A stretch of 64,000 bases of DNA from Rhodospirillales bacterium (GTDB taxonomy: Bacteria; Pseudomonadota; Alphaproteobacteria; Acetobacterales; Acetobacteraceae), in the NCBI GenBank assembly GCA_025352565.1, contig JANXTF010000095.1, forward strand, positions 20,513 through 84,512, written 5' to 3'. The notes under the pieces are model-generated. The model did no database searches. It worked only from the letters and a program-made list of their open reading frames with translations, and was not told where the DNA came from. The position numbers were made by a program, and so were the translations under genes. Every line of letters begins with the position of its first letter. The first letter of the stretch is position 1. Below are positions 26,296-35,665 of this stretch, one piece after another.

Positions 26296-27485
26296 CACGC
26301 CATCGCCTCGGCGATGCGGGCCGCGAGCCGGCGCGCGACCGCGTCCTTGGCCATGCGCGGCCAGTTCTCCACGCCGCTCGCGGTCACCACATGCACCTCG
26401 TTCTCGGCCCCGCCCATGATGCCGGTGCCGGCGCCCACGTCGTTGGCCACGATCCAGTCGCAGCCCTTGCGCGCCCGCTTCTCGGTGGCGTGGCGCAGCA
26501 CCTCATGCGTCTCGGCGGCGAACCCCACCACCAGCCGGGGCCGGTTCGGGCCGGGGGCGGCGATCGTTGCGAGAATGTCCGGATTGGGCGTCAGCGCGAT
26601 CCCCGGCGGCGCGCCGCCGGGGGTTTTCTTCAGTTTCAGGGTCGCCGCCCCCGCCACCCGCCAATCCGCGACGGCGGCCGCGCACACCGCGATATCGGCC
26701 GGCAGCGCGGCAAGGCAGGCCGCCAGCATCTCGTCGGCGGTTTCCACCTGGACCACGTCCACCGAGGCGGGATCATGGATCGCGACCGGCCCGCTCACCA
26801 GCGTCACCCGCGCGCCCAGGGCCGCGAGCGCCGCGGCGATGGCATGTCCCTGCCGCCCGCTGCTGCGGTTGGCGATGTAGCGCACCGGGTCGATCGGCTC
26901 GTGCGTCGGCCCGCTGGTCACCAGCGCGTGCCGCCCCGCGAGGGGCCGCGCGGGTGCCAGCACCGCCATGATCGCGGCCAGGATCTCCGGCGGTTCGGCC
27001 AGCCGTCCGAAACCGTATTCGTTGCACGCCATGGCGCCCTCGTCCGGCCCCACCACGCCGACGCCCCGCGCCACCAGCGTCGCCATGTTCGCCACCGTCG
27101 CCGCGTGGCGCCACATCCGCACGTTCATCGCGGGCGCCACCAGCACCGGCTTGTCGGTCGCCAGCAGCAGCGTGGCCGCAAGATCGTCGGCCATGCCCGC
27201 CGCCATCCGCGCCAGGATATCGGCCGAGGCGGGCGCCACCACCACGAGGTCGGCGCTGCGGGACAACTGGATGTGCCCCATCTCGCTCTCGTCGGTCAGC
27301 GAGAACAGCGCGGTGAACACCTTGTTCTCGGTCAACGCCTGCAGGCTCAGCGGCGTCACGAATTGCGCCCCCCCCTCGGTCAGCACTGCGGTCACGCCGA
27401 TGCCCGCCTTGCGCAGCAGCCGGACCAGTTCCAGCGACTTGTACGCCGCGATTCCGCCGCTGACGATCAGCAGGACGCGCTTCAC
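26295..27485 (-). CDS. coaBC: Bifunctional phosphopantothenoylcysteine decarboxylase/synthetase
   Basis: A 396-residue enzyme of coenzyme A synthesis that couples cysteine to phosphopantothenate and then decarboxylates it. The CoaC flavoprotein half shows [14 protein letters not shown], the [15 protein letters not shown] block, PAMNVRMW and the Cys motif ACNEYGFGR. The CoaB half begins at [22 protein letters not shown] and contains the Lys-rich LKLKK. The GTG start at 27485 overlaps the ubiE stop (GTGA). Gene order ubiE-coaBC-dut is common in alphaproteobacteria. Confidence 0.95.
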   Translation of the reverse strand: MKRVLLIVSGGIAAYKSLELVRLLRKAGIGVTAVLTEGGAQFVTPLSLQALTENKVFTALFSLTDESEMGHIQLSRSADLVVVAPASADILARMAAGMADDLAATLLLATDKPVLVAPAMNVRMWRHAATVANMATLVARGVGVVGPDEGAMACNEYGFGRLAEPPEILAAIMAVLAPARPLAGRHALVTSGPTHEPIDPVRYIANRSSGRQGHAIAAALAALGARVTLVSGPVAIHDPASVDVVQVETADEMLAACLAALPADIAVCAAAVADWRVAGAATLKLKKTPGGAPPGIALTPNPDILATIAAPGPNRPRLVVGFAAETHEVLRHATEKRARKGCDWIVANDVGAGTGIMGGAENEVHVVTASGVENWPRMAKDAVARRLAARIAEAMA

Positions 27486-28234
27486 AGCCGCCAGCCCGCA
27501 TGGATCGCGGCGATCCCGCCCGAAAGGTTGCGCACCGTCACCCGCGCGAGCCCCGCGCGCCGCATCATCGCCGCCAGCGTCTCCTGATCGGGGAAGGTGC
27601 GGATGCTCTCGGCCAGATACCGATAGCTGCCCGCATCCCCCGCGATTGCCCGCCCCAGCCGGGGCAGCGCGTGGAACGACCATGCGTCGTACACCGGCCT
27701 CAGGGCGGCGACGCGCACACGGCTGAACTCCAGGCACAGAAACCGCCCGCCCGGCCGCAGCACCCGTCTCGCCTCCGCCAGCACCGCGTCCTTGTCGGTG
27801 CAGTTGCGCAGGCCGAACGCCATCGACACCACATCGACCGACCCGCTCGGCAGCGGCAGACGCTCCGCGTCGGCGGTCAGGAAATCGAGTTCCGTGCCGA
27901 ACCCCCGCCCCGCTGCCCGGTCGCGCGCCACCGCCAGCATGTTGGGGTTGATGTCGGACAGGATCACCGGCCCCCCGCCGCAAGCGAGCCAGCCGAAACC
28001 GATATCCCCGGTGCCGCCGGCAAGGTCGAGCAGCCGCCGGCCGGGGCGGGGGGCCAGCGCCGTGACGAAGACGCGCTTCCACAGCCGGTGCACGCCGAGC
28101 GACATCACGTCGTTCATGAGGTCGTATTTGGGCGCCACACTGTCGAACACCGCCCGCACCATCGGCTTCTTGGCCGCCAGCGGAACCTGGGTGAAGCCGA
28201 AATCGGTATTCTCGGAGGCGGGGCTGTCGGTCAT
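27482..28234 (-). CDS. ubiE: Demethylmenaquinone/2-methoxy-6-polyprenylbenzoquinol methyltransferase
   Basis: A 250-residue C-methyltransferase of ubiquinone biosynthesis. UbiE hallmarks are [26 protein letters not shown] near the N-terminus, the SAM motif [23 protein letters not shown] and [10 protein letters not shown]. The ATG at 28234 is 30 bases from the divergent mutM start. It heads the ubiE-coaBC-dut operon. Confidence 0.96.
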   Translation of the reverse strand: MTDSPASENTDFGFTQVPLAAKKPMVRAVFDSVAPKYDLMNDVMSLGVHRLWKRVFVTALAPRPGRRLLDLAGGTGDIGFGWLACGGGPVILSDINPNMLAVARDRAAGRGFGTELDFLTADAERLPLPSGSVDVVSMAFGLRNCTDKDAVLAEARRVLRPGGRFLCLEFSRVRVAALRPVYDAWSFHALPRLGRAIAGDAGSYRYLAESIRTFPDQETLAAMMRRAGLARVTVRNLSGGIAAIHAGWRL

Positions 28235-28264
28235 GCGGCACACTCTATAGCGTGCGTGGAACCT

Positions 28265-29104
28265 ATGCCGGAACTCCCCGAAGTCGAGACCGTGATGCGT
28301 GGCCTGCGGGCGCGGCTGGAGGGCCGCGTGATCGTCCGCGCGGCGACCCATCGCGCGGGGATGCGCTGGGCGTTCCCGCCCGGCCTCGCCGCCCGCCTTA
28401 CTGGCGCCCGCGTCGAGAGCTTCCGCAGGCGGGCCAAATACATCCTGATGCGGCTCGACGGCGGCGCCTCGGTGCTGATCCATCTCGGCATGTCCGGCCG
28501 CATGAACATCGGCCCCCGTCATCCCAACGCGATCCCGGCGCACGAGCATCTGACGCTGGAGACCGACGATGGCTGGCGTGTCGGCTTCGTCGATCCCCGC
28601 CGCTTCGGCTCGATCGACCTGGTGCCGACCGAGGCCGAGGACGCCCACCGCCTGCTGGCCGGCCTCGGGCCCGAACCGCTCGACGGCGGCTTTACGGCGG
28701 CCAGCCTCTCGGCGTCTCTCGCCGGCAAGCGTACCCCGATCAAGGCGGCGCTGCTCGACCAGCGCGTGGTGGCGGGGCTGGGCAACATCTATGTATGCGA
28801 GGCCCTGTTCCGCGCGCGCCTGAGCCCCCGCCGCTCCGCCCACACGGTGGCAGGCGCGCGGGCCGCCCGTCTGGTGCCCGAGATCAAGGCGACTCTCACC
28901 GAAGCCATCGCCGCCGGCGGCTCATCCCTGCGGGACTACGTGCGGCCCGATGGCGAACTCGGCTATTTCCAACATGCCTGGAAGGTTTACGGCCGTGAGG
29001 CCCAGCCCTGCGAGCGCTGCCCCGGCGCGCCGGCCTGCCCCGGCATCGCCCGAATCGTGCAATCGGCCCGCTCCACCTTTTTCTGCGCGCGCACGCAACG
29101 CTAA
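28265..29104 (+). CDS. mutM: Formamidopyrimidine-DNA glycosylase
   Basis: A 279-residue base-excision repair enzyme that removes 8-oxoguanine. The N-terminal PELPEVET (catalytic Pro2 and Glu3), Lys58 in RRRAKYILM, and the H2TH segment around [20 protein letters not shown] are present. The C-terminal zinc finger is unusual: CERC and FFCARTQ are there, but the fourth ligand, normally Cys in a C-x2-C pair, is Thr; an extra Cys lies in GAPAC. Divergent from ubiE. Confidence 0.95.
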   Translation: MPELPEVETVMRGLRARLEGRVIVRAATHRAGMRWAFPPGLAARLTGARVESFRRRAKYILMRLDGGASVLIHLGMSGRMNIGPRHPNAIPAHEHLTLETDDGWRVGFVDPRRFGSIDLVPTEAEDAHRLLAGLGPEPLDGGFTAASLSASLAGKRTPIKAALLDQRVVAGLGNIYVCEALFRARLSPRRSAHTVAGARAARLVPEIKATLTEAIAAGGSSLRDYVRPDGELGYFQHAWKVYGREAQPCERCPGAPACPGIARIVQSARSTFFCARTQR

Positions 29105-29203
29105 GGCGTCGTCACCGCGAGGCGCGAAGCGAACGCGCGCAAGACCACTATTCCCCAGCCGCTTCTTGTGGTTATCCTCGCCTTATAAAATCGGGAACCT
29201 GCC

Positions 29204-30787
29204 ATGAAGCTGCGTCATGCCGTGTCGACCCTCGCCGCCGCCTGGATCGCGGCCGCGAATTTCGCGCCCGCCCGCGCCGAGGTGGTGTTCAAATGGGCCA
29301 ATGACGGCGACGTCCGGTCCATGGACCCCAACACGCTGGACGAGACGGTGCAGAACTCGTTCCTGGGCAACATCTACGAGCCGCTGGTGCGGCGGAACAA
29401 GAAGCTTGAGATCGAGCCTGGCCTCGCGGTGAAATACGAGCAGACCAGCCCCACCGTCTGGCGTTTCAGCCTCCGTCCCAACGTGAAATGGCAGGACGGC
29501 ACCGCCTTCACCGCCGACGACGTGCTGTTCTCCTACAAGCGCATCACGTCGAAAACCTCGCAGACCAGCGGCAACGTCTCGGCCGTGAAGGAAGTCCGCA
29601 AGATCGACGACGTGACGGTGGAGTTCGAGACCAAGGCGCCGGACCCGATCCTGCCGCAGGAATTCACCAATTTCCCGATGCTGCCAAAGGCCTGGATGGA
29701 AAAGAACAATTCCGCCGAGCCTGTCATTATCGGCTCCGGCGAGAATTTCGCGCTGCGCAACGCCATGGGCACCGGCGCATTCAAGTTGGTCTCGCGCGAA
29801 GCGGACCGCCGCAACGTGCTGGAGCGCAATCCGGCATGGTGGGATAAGCCCGAGCATAACCTCGATCGCGTCGAGTTCACCGTGATCTCCAGCGCCGCCA
29901 CCCGCGTCGCCGCCCTGCTCTCGGGCGAGATGGACATGATCTACTCGGTGCCGGCGCAGGACATCGAGACCATCCGCAAGGCGCCCGGTCTGCGCGTGAT
30001 CCAGGGCCCGGAGCTGCGGACGATCTACCTGGCGATGGACCAGGCGCGGGACGAATTGCTGTTCAGCGACGTGAAGGGCAAAAACCCCTTCAAGGACGCG
30101 CGCGTCCGCCGCGCCATCGCACTCGCGATCGACGAGGAGGCGATCACCTCCCGCATCATGCGCGGCCAGGGCACGCCCACCTGGGAGATGTGGGGACCGG
30201 GCGTGAACGGCTTCAACCCCGCTCTCAACGCCCGCCCCAAGGTCGATATCGCCGAAGCCAAGAAGCTGCTGGCCGAGGCCGGCTATCCGCAGGGCTTCAC
30301 CGTCACGCTGGATTGCCCGAACGACCGCTACATCGCCGACGAGGCGATCTGCGTGGCGATCTCCTCGATGGTCGCGCGCATCGGCGTCAAGATCAACGTG
30401 TTCGCCCGCACCAAGGTGCGTTTCTTCAGCGACATCGGCTATCCGGACTACAAGACGAGTTTCTACATGCTCGGCTGGACCCCCAGTACCTATGACGCCG
30501 ACAACGTGATCCGCGACCACATCGCCTCACGCAGCCTGAAGGTCGCCGTCGGCAACGCCAGCGGCTATTCCAACCCCAAGATCGACGAGCTGGTGCCGCA
30601 GATCGGCCGCGAACTGGACCAGGCCAAGCGCCAGGGAATGATCGACCAGGTGACCAAGATCGTGCAGGACGACGTGGGCTTCATCCCGCTGCACCAGCAG
30701 GGCATCACCTGGGCGGCGCGGAACACCATCGAACTGACCCAGCCGGCCGACAATTATTTCCCCATGCGGTGGGTGACGAAGCACTAA
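29204..30787 (+). CDS. Stand-alone oligopeptide-type substrate-binding protein (SBP family 5)
   Basis: A 527-residue periplasmic protein with a signal peptide cleaved near ARA-EV. It shows family-5 features: DGDVRSMDPNTLDE, WRFSLRPNVKWQDG, FTADDVLFSYKRI and DARVRRAIALAIDEE. TATAAA at 29184-29189 lies upstream. No permease follows directly: a 165-bp repeat begins 18 bases after its stop, and the next gene is a second family-5 binding protein. It could be an alternative binding subunit for transporter 2 (inference). Confidence 0.88.
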   Translation: MKLRHAVSTLAAAWIAAANFAPARAEVVFKWANDGDVRSMDPNTLDETVQNSFLGNIYEPLVRRNKKLEIEPGLAVKYEQTSPTVWRFSLRPNVKWQDGTAFTADDVLFSYKRITSKTSQTSGNVSAVKEVRKIDDVTVEFETKAPDPILPQEFTNFPMLPKAWMEKNNSAEPVIIGSGENFALRNAMGTGAFKLVSREADRRNVLERNPAWWDKPEHNLDRVEFTVISSAATRVAALLSGEMDMIYSVPAQDIETIRKAPGLRVIQGPELRTIYLAMDQARDELLFSDVKGKNPFKDARVRRAIALAIDEEAITSRIMRGQGTPTWEMWGPGVNGFNPALNARPKVDIAEAKKLLAEAGYPQGFTVTLDCPNDRYIADEAICVAISSMVARIGVKINVFARTKVRFFSDIGYPDYKTSFYMLGWTPSTYDADNVIRDHIASRSLKVAVGNASGYSNPKIDELVPQIGRELDQAKRQGMIDQVTKIVQDDVGFIPLHQQGITWAARNTIELTQPADNYFPMRWVTKH

Positions 30788-31170
30788 GGGTTAAAGGTTT
30801 GGTGACAATTAATCGCTTCAGGATTCGCACAGTCGTATCATCCCGTCCTGGTCGGCGGAGGCCGACCATCCACGACTTTCCGAGACCCGCGCTGCAAGTC
30901 GTGGATGGTCCGCCTTCGCAGACCATGACGTGGAGGAGTTCGTACGCGATTCCAACTGATTCAGTTATTTGCCGACAAACACTAACGGACCGATTTTGAC
31001 GGAAGCATCCGTCGGATTCCCTCCACCAGCTTTGCCTCTATGGGCCAAATTCCCTGACGCCCGGGTAGCGAGCGTCAGGTTGGACCACCAGGACCGCACA
31101 GCGACGCGGCCGTTCCGCGCGCGCCTTCGCCCGCCAACGCTGCCCGCAACAATTCCGGGAGACCCCACCG
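30788..31170. other. Gene-free region with repeat element and hairpins
   Basis: 383 bases between two binding-protein genes. It holds the 165-bp dispersed repeat (listed separately), a short hairpin at 30998-31013 (GACGGA-AGCA-TCCGTC) and an 8-bp stem CCTGACGC/GCGTCAGG at 31053-31079. No credible ORF. GGGAGA before 31171 is the Shine-Dalgarno of the next gene. Confidence 0.6.
30806..30970. repeat. Dispersed 165-bp repeat, copy 1
   Basis: Matches copy 2 at 43503-43667 over 165 bases with no gaps and 9 substitutions (my hand count). It contains a perfect 15-bp inverted repeat, GACCATCCACGACTT and its complement, separated by 17 bases, able to form a hairpin. It begins 18 bases after a binding-protein stop codon. 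Confidence 0.9.
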
Positions 31171-32808
31171 ATGATGACCCGCCCCATGTTGACAAGCCCC
31201 ATGCTCACCCGCCCCGTGCTCACAAGGAGGGCCATGCTCGCCGCCTCCGCCGCGATCGTGACCGCCGCGGAGGCCCCCTTCGCCCGCGCCGCCACCCCCG
31301 CCGGTGTCGCGGTGATGGCCAAGCAGATCGACGACGTGATCAGCTTCGATCCGGCGGAATCCTACGAGTTCACCAACAACGAGGTGGACGGCAACGTCTA
31401 TCGCCGCCTGGTCGGCCCCAACCCCAAGGACAACACCAGGATCGCCGGTGACCTCGCGGAGAAATGGGAGATCAGCGCCGATGGCAAGGAGTTCACCTTC
31501 CATCTGGTGAAGGACGCCTATTTCCCGTCGGGCAAGGCGATGACGGCCGAGGACGCCGCGTTCTCGCTGCATCGCGTGGTGATGCTCAACAAGACGCCGG
31601 GGTTCATCCTGACGCAGTTCGGCTTCACCAAGGACAACGTCGAGAAGCTGATCCGCGCCACCGACGCCGCCACCTTGCAGATGAGCCTGCCGATCGCGCA
31701 GGCGCCGACCTTCGTGCTGTCCTGCCTTTCGGCCAATGTCGGCTCGGTGGTGGAGAAGGCGACCGTGCTGGCCAACCAGGTGAATGGCGACCTCGGCAAT
31801 GCCTGGCTGAAAAATCACAGCGCCGGCAACGGGCCGTATCAGCTGACGCAATGGGTCGCGAGCGACCACATCACGATCGACGCCAACCCGAAATCCAACA
31901 TCCCGGTCGGCAACAAGCGCGTGACCATCCGCCACATCGCCGACCCCTCGGCGCAGTTGCTCATGCTGCAGAAGGGGGACGCGGACATCGTGCGCGACCT
32001 GACGCCCGACCAGATCAAGTCGGTGAAGGCGAGCGACGGCACCAGCGTGACCTCGTCCGGCCAGGGCTCGTCGGTTTATGTGGCGATGAACATGGCGCTT
32101 CCGCAGTTCCAGAAGCGGCAGGTGCTGCAGGCGATGAAATGGGCGATCGACTATGACGCCATCGCCACCAACATCACGCCGAACACCTATGTGGTATCGC
32201 AGTCGTTCCTGCCGAGCGGGCTGCCGGGGGCGCTCACCGACAAGCCGTTCAAGAAGGACGTGGCCCGCGCGAAGGCGCTGCTGGCCGAGGCGGGCTATCC
32301 GAACGGGTTCTCGGTGAAGATGGACACGTCGTCCGCCTCGCCTTACGGCGACATCGCGCAGGCGGTGCAGGCCGATCTCGCGGCGATCGGCATCAATGTG
32401 GAGCTGATCTCGGGCGAGCAGAAGCAGGTCATCACCAAGATGCGGGCGCGGACGCACGAGATGGCGATATTGTATTGGGGCACGGACTATTTCGATCCGA
32501 ACTCCAACGCGCAGGCATTCTGCGCCAACCCGGACGACAGCGACGCCTCGAAGCTGCGGATTCTCGCGTGGCGCAACCACTTCAAGGACGATCAGCTGAC
32601 CGCGATGGTCGAGGATGCCGCGAAGGAACTCGACGGCGAGAAGCGCATCGGCATGTATCAGAACATCCAGAAGATCGCGCGCGAGCGGGCTCCGTTCATC
32701 ATCCTGCTGCAGAAGATCTCGACCGCCGTGTTGGCGAAGGGCGTCTCGGGCTTCGTGATCGGGCCGCTGCCGGACTACACGAAATACGCCGACATCAAGA
32801 AAGGATGA
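31171..32808 (+). CDS. Oligopeptide-type substrate-binding protein of transporter 2 (SBP family 5)
   Basis: A 545-residue periplasmic protein, first gene of the second full oligopeptide-type operon. Family-5 blocks include MTAEDAAFSLHRVV and ARAKALLAEAGYPNGFSVKMD. The N-terminus contains three in-frame copies of a five-residue unit (MLTSP, MLTRP, VLTRR) before a Tat-like LTRRAMLAASAAIV signal. Several start codons are possible (31171, 31174, 31186, 31201, 31216); a perfect AAGGAGG lies 3 bases before another ATG at 31234. GGGAGA supports 31171. Confidence 0.88.
   Translation: MMTRPMLTSPMLTRPVLTRRAMLAASAAIVTAAEAPFARAATPAGVAVMAKQIDDVISFDPAESYEFTNNEVDGNVYRRLVGPNPKDNTRIAGDLAEKWEISADGKEFTFHLVKDAYFPSGKAMTAEDAAFSLHRVVMLNKTPGFILTQFGFTKDNVEKLIRATDAATLQMSLPIAQAPTFVLSCLSANVGSVVEKATVLANQVNGDLGNAWLKNHSAGNGPYQLTQWVASDHITIDANPKSNIPVGNKRVTIRHIADPSAQLLMLQKGDADIVRDLTPDQIKSVKASDGTSVTSSGQGSSVYVAMNMALPQFQKRQVLQAMKWAIDYDAIATNITPNTYVVSQSFLPSGLPGALTDKPFKKDVARAKALLAEAGYPNGFSVKMDTSSASPYGDIAQAVQADLAAIGINVELISGEQKQVITKMRARTHEMAILYWGTDYFDPNSNAQAFCANPDDSDASKLRILAWRNHFKDDQLTAMVEDAAKELDGEKRIGMYQNIQKIARERAPFIILLQKISTAVLAKGVSGFVIGPLPDYTKYADIKKG
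31186..31230. repeat. Three-copy 15-bp tandem repeat in a signal-peptide region
   Basis: Units 31186-31200 (ATGTTGACAAGCCCC), 31201-31215 and 31216-31230, preceded by a partial unit. Each adds five codons and a possible start codon (ATG, ATG, GTG). Confidence 0.75.
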
Positions 32809-32828
32809 GGCGCTTTTTCGACCATGGT

Positions 32829-32896
32829 GGTGGGATGCAAAGGGCATCCCACCCTGCCGCAGACGGTGTAGGGTGGGATGCCCTTCGCATCCCGCC
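32829..32896. repeat. Two adjacent copies of a GGTGGGATGC hairpin repeat
   Basis: The first hairpin has perfect 10-bp arms at 32829-32838 and 32844-32853. The second has arms at 32872-32881 and 32887-32896 with one mismatch. They lie between the binding-protein and DppB-like genes of transporter 2; the longest DppB frame would start inside the second copy. Confidence 0.85.
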
Positions 32897-32908
32897 ATCT
32901 CGCTGCCC

Positions 32909-33919
32909 TTGAGCCGCCTGCGGACGTTCGCGGCGGCGGCCTCAAGCGTGCCGATCACCTTGTTCGGCCTGGTGCTGGTCACGTTCCTGATCGGGCGGGT
33001 GATGCCAATCGACCCGATCATCGCGATCGTGGGCGATCATGCACAGAACGATGTCGTCGAAGCCGCGCGGTTGCAGTTGGGACTGGACCGGCCATTGGCG
33101 GTGCAGTTCTGGCTCTATGTGAAATTGCTGATGCAGGGCGATCTCGGGCGTTCCGTGATGACGTCCAACCCCGTGACGCGCGACATCGCGCAGTATTTCC
33201 CGGCGACCATCGAGCTTGCGACGGTCGCCATCCTGATCGCGGTGGCGATCGGCATTCCGTTGGGTGTGCTGGCGGCGGTTCGGCGCGGCAGCTGGGTGGA
33301 TCATGGGGTGCGGGTGTTCTGCCTGGCCGGGCATTCCATCCCGATCTTCCTGCTGGCGCTGATCGGGCTGCTGGTGTTCTACGCGACGCTTGGCTGGACT
33401 CCGGGGACCGGGCGTTCCGATGTGGGCCTGGAGGGGATGGTGCCCGACGTGACGGGGTTCCTGACCATCGACGCGCTGCTCGCGCGCGACTGGGAGTCGC
33501 TGCGCGACGCATGTGCGCATCTGGTGCTGCCGGCGGGCGTGCTGGCCTATTTCAGCATGGCCTACATCGCGCGCATGACGCGGGCCTTCATGTTGGACGC
33601 GCTGAGCGGCGAATTCGTGATTACCGCACGGGCCAAGGGTCTTTCGGCCGCGCGGGTGATCTGGCGCCACGCCTTCCCCAACATCGCGGTGCGGCTGGTG
33701 ACGGTGCTGGCGCTGACCTATGCCGGGCTGCTGGAGGGGGCGGTGGTGACCGAGACGGTGTTCGGGTGGCCGGGCCTGGGGCAGTATTTGACGATCTCGC
33801 TGCTGAACGCGGACATGAACGCGGTGCTGGGCGCCACGCTGGTGATCGGGCTCAGCTATCTGCTGCTGAATCTGCTGGCGGATGCGGCGTATCGGCTACT
33901 GGACCCGAGGGTACGGTGA
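32909..33919 (+). CDS. Oligopeptide-type ABC transporter permease (DppB/OppB-like), transporter 2
   Basis: About 336 residues with the DppB N-terminal pattern SRLRTFAAAASSVPITLFGLVLVTF, the coupling region FVITARAKGLSAARVIWRHAFPN and the terminal LLDPRVR. The TTG at 32909 puts the conserved VP at residues 14-15, as in relatives. The longer frame from GTG 32873 would translate part of a hairpin repeat and is less likely. No clear Shine-Dalgarno is seen at either. Confidence 0.85.
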   Translation: MSRLRTFAAAASSVPITLFGLVLVTFLIGRVMPIDPIIAIVGDHAQNDVVEAARLQLGLDRPLAVQFWLYVKLLMQGDLGRSVMTSNPVTRDIAQYFPATIELATVAILIAVAIGIPLGVLAAVRRGSWVDHGVRVFCLAGHSIPIFLLALIGLLVFYATLGWTPGTGRSDVGLEGMVPDVTGFLTIDALLARDWESLRDACAHLVLPAGVLAYFSMAYIARMTRAFMLDALSGEFVITARAKGLSAARVIWRHAFPNIAVRLVTVLALTYAGLLEGAVVTETVFGWPGLGQYLTISLLNADMNAVLGATLVIGLSYLLLNLLADAAYRLLDPRVR

Positions 33920-33935
33920 GAGGGATGCCGCCAGC

Positions 33936-34838
33936 GTGACGCGCACGACCTGGCAGGCCTGGCTCCTGACCGACGCGCCCGCCTCGCGCGGGCAGGCGGC
34001 GTGGGGGCGGCGCTATCGGCTGTGGCGGGATTTCAGCCGCAATCCGTTGGCCATGGCGGGCCTGATCCTGATCGTGCTGCTGGTGCTGGCGGTGGCATTC
34101 GCCCCCCTGCTCGCCTTGCAGGACCCGGCCGCGCAGAACCTGCCGCAACGGCTGGCCAAGCCCTCGGCCGCGCATTGGCTGGGCACCGACGAACTGGGAC
34201 GCGACGTGTTCTCCCGCGTGCTGTTCGGCGGACGGGTGACTTTGGGGATGGTGGTGGCGATCGTGCTGCTCGTGGCGCCGTTCGGGCTCGCGGTGGGGTG
34301 CGTCGCCGGCTACGCGGGCGGCATGGCGGACCGGGTTCTGATGCGGGTGACCGATGTGTTCCTGGCATTCCCGCGCCTGATTCTGGCACTGGCGTTCGTG
34401 GCGGCCATCCGGCCCGGCATTCCCAGCACCATCCTGGCGATCGCGCTGACGGCCTGGCCGCCTTACGCGCGGCTGGCGCGGGCCGAGACGCTGACCATCC
34501 GGGGCGCCGATTTCATCGCCGCCGTCCGGCTCACCGGCGCGTCGGCCACGCGGATCGTGCTGCGCCACATCGTGCCGCTGTGCATCGGCAGCCTGATTGT
34601 GCGGGTGACGCTGGACATGAGCAGCATCATCCTGACGGCGGCGGCACTCGGGTTCCTCGGCATGGGGGCCCAGCCGCCCTCGCCGGAATGGGGTGCGATG
34701 ATCGCCACCGCGCGGCGGTTCATCCTGGAGCAATGGTGGGTGCCGCTGGTGCCGGGGCTGGCCATCTTCGTGGCCTCGCTCGGGTTCAACCTGCTCGGCG
34801 ACGGCTTGCGCGACGTGCTGGACCCGAAGCAGCGCTGA
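33936..34838 (+). CDS. Oligopeptide-type ABC transporter permease (DppC/OppC-like), transporter 2
   Basis: A 300-residue membrane protein with the OppC N-terminal domain, GTDELGRDVFSRVLFGGR, the coupling region AVRLTGASATRIVLRHIVP and the terminal DGLRDVLDPKQR. The GTG at 33936 follows GAGAGGG; it lies 16 bases after the DppB-like stop and shares a base with the next start (TGATG). Confidence 0.9.
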   Translation: MTRTTWQAWLLTDAPASRGQAAWGRRYRLWRDFSRNPLAMAGLILIVLLVLAVAFAPLLALQDPAAQNLPQRLAKPSAAHWLGTDELGRDVFSRVLFGGRVTLGMVVAIVLLVAPFGLAVGCVAGYAGGMADRVLMRVTDVFLAFPRLILALAFVAAIRPGIPSTILAIALTAWPPYARLARAETLTIRGADFIAAVRLTGASATRIVLRHIVPLCIGSLIVRVTLDMSSIILTAAALGFLGMGAQPPSPEWGAMIATARRFILEQWWVPLVPGLAIFVASLGFNLLGDGLRDVLDPKQR

Positions 34839-35665
34839 TGCTGGTCGATATCCGCAACCTGTCGATCGCGTTCCCCTCCGCCACCGGGCCGAGCCTCGCG
34901 GTGCGCGAGGTCTCGCTGAGCCTGGGCGCCGAGAAGCTCGGCATCGTGGGCGAGAGCGGCTCGGGCAAGTCGCTCACCGCGCGGTCGCTGCTGCGGCTGC
35001 TGCCGGACAATGCGACGGTGACGGCGGACCGGCTGGAATTCGCGGGCATCGATGTGCTGGGCGCCAGCGAGCGGGTGCTGCGGGGCATTCGCGGCAAGCG
35101 CGCGGGGCTGATCCTGCAGGACCCGAAATTCTCGCTGAACCCGGTGATGACGGCGGGCGCCCAGATCGCGGAGGCATTCCGCGCGCATCGCCGGGCGGGG
35201 CGGCGAGAGGCGAAGGCGGCCGCGATCGACCTGCTGGCGCAGGTCCAGATCCGCGACCCGGCGCGGGTGGCGGGAGCCTACCCGCACGAATTATCCGGCG
35301 GCATGGGCCAGCGGGTGATGATCGCGATGATGCTGGCGCCCGACCCGGAATTGCTGATCGCCGACGAGCCGACCAGTGCGCTCGATGCCACCGTCCAGGC
35401 CGAAATCCTGCGGCTGATGGAGGATCTGGTCTCGCGGCGCGGCATGGCGCTCATGCTCATCAGCCATGACCTGCCGCTGGTGTCGCATTTCTGCGACCGC
35501 GTGGCGGTGATGTATGCCGGGCGCATCGTCGAGACGCTGGCGGCCGGGGAGTTGGCGCGGGCGGAGCATCCGTACACCAGGGGGCTGCTGGAATGCCTGC
35601 CCACACTTACGCACGACCAGGCGCGCCTGCCGGTGATGGCGCGCGATCCGGCGTGGCTCGCATGA
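34838..35665 (+). CDS. Oligopeptide-type ABC transporter ATP-binding protein (DppD-like), transporter 2
   Basis: A 275-residue ATPase with Walker [10 protein letters not shown], signature SGGMGQR, Walker [13 protein letters not shown] and H-loop SHDLPLV. It lacks the C-terminal Cys-rich oligopeptide-ABC extension present in transporters 1 and 3, so it is about 40-60 residues shorter. Coupled at both ends (TGATG and ATGA). Confidence 0.9.
   Translation: MLVDIRNLSIAFPSATGPSLAVREVSLSLGAEKLGIVGESGSGKSLTARSLLRLLPDNATVTADRLEFAGIDVLGASERVLRGIRGKRAGLILQDPKFSLNPVMTAGAQIAEAFRAHRRAGRREAKAAAIDLLAQVQIRDPARVAGAYPHELSGGMGQRVMIAMMLAPDPELLIADEPTSALDATVQAEILRLMEDLVSRRGMALMLISHDLPLVSHFCDRVAVMYAGRIVETLAAGELARAEHPYTRGLLECLPTLTHDQARLPVMARDPAWLA

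Noticed and set aside
29165..29203. A complete sigma-70 promoter before the stand-alone binding protein
   Set aside because: TATAAA is present at 29184, but the only TTG-type -35 (TTGTGG) is 12 bases away, too close to count.
30801..30999. A 65-codon frame over repeat copy 1, with a similar frame over copy 2
   Set aside because: Seven of the nine base differences between copies would change the protein, the opposite of what selection on a protein would leave. The palindromic DNA is the better explanation.
32873..32908. GTG at 32873 as start of the DppB-like permease
   Set aside because: It would translate part of a GGTGGGATGC hairpin repeat. TTG 32909 gives the N-terminus expected from relatives, though no Shine-Dalgarno decides it.
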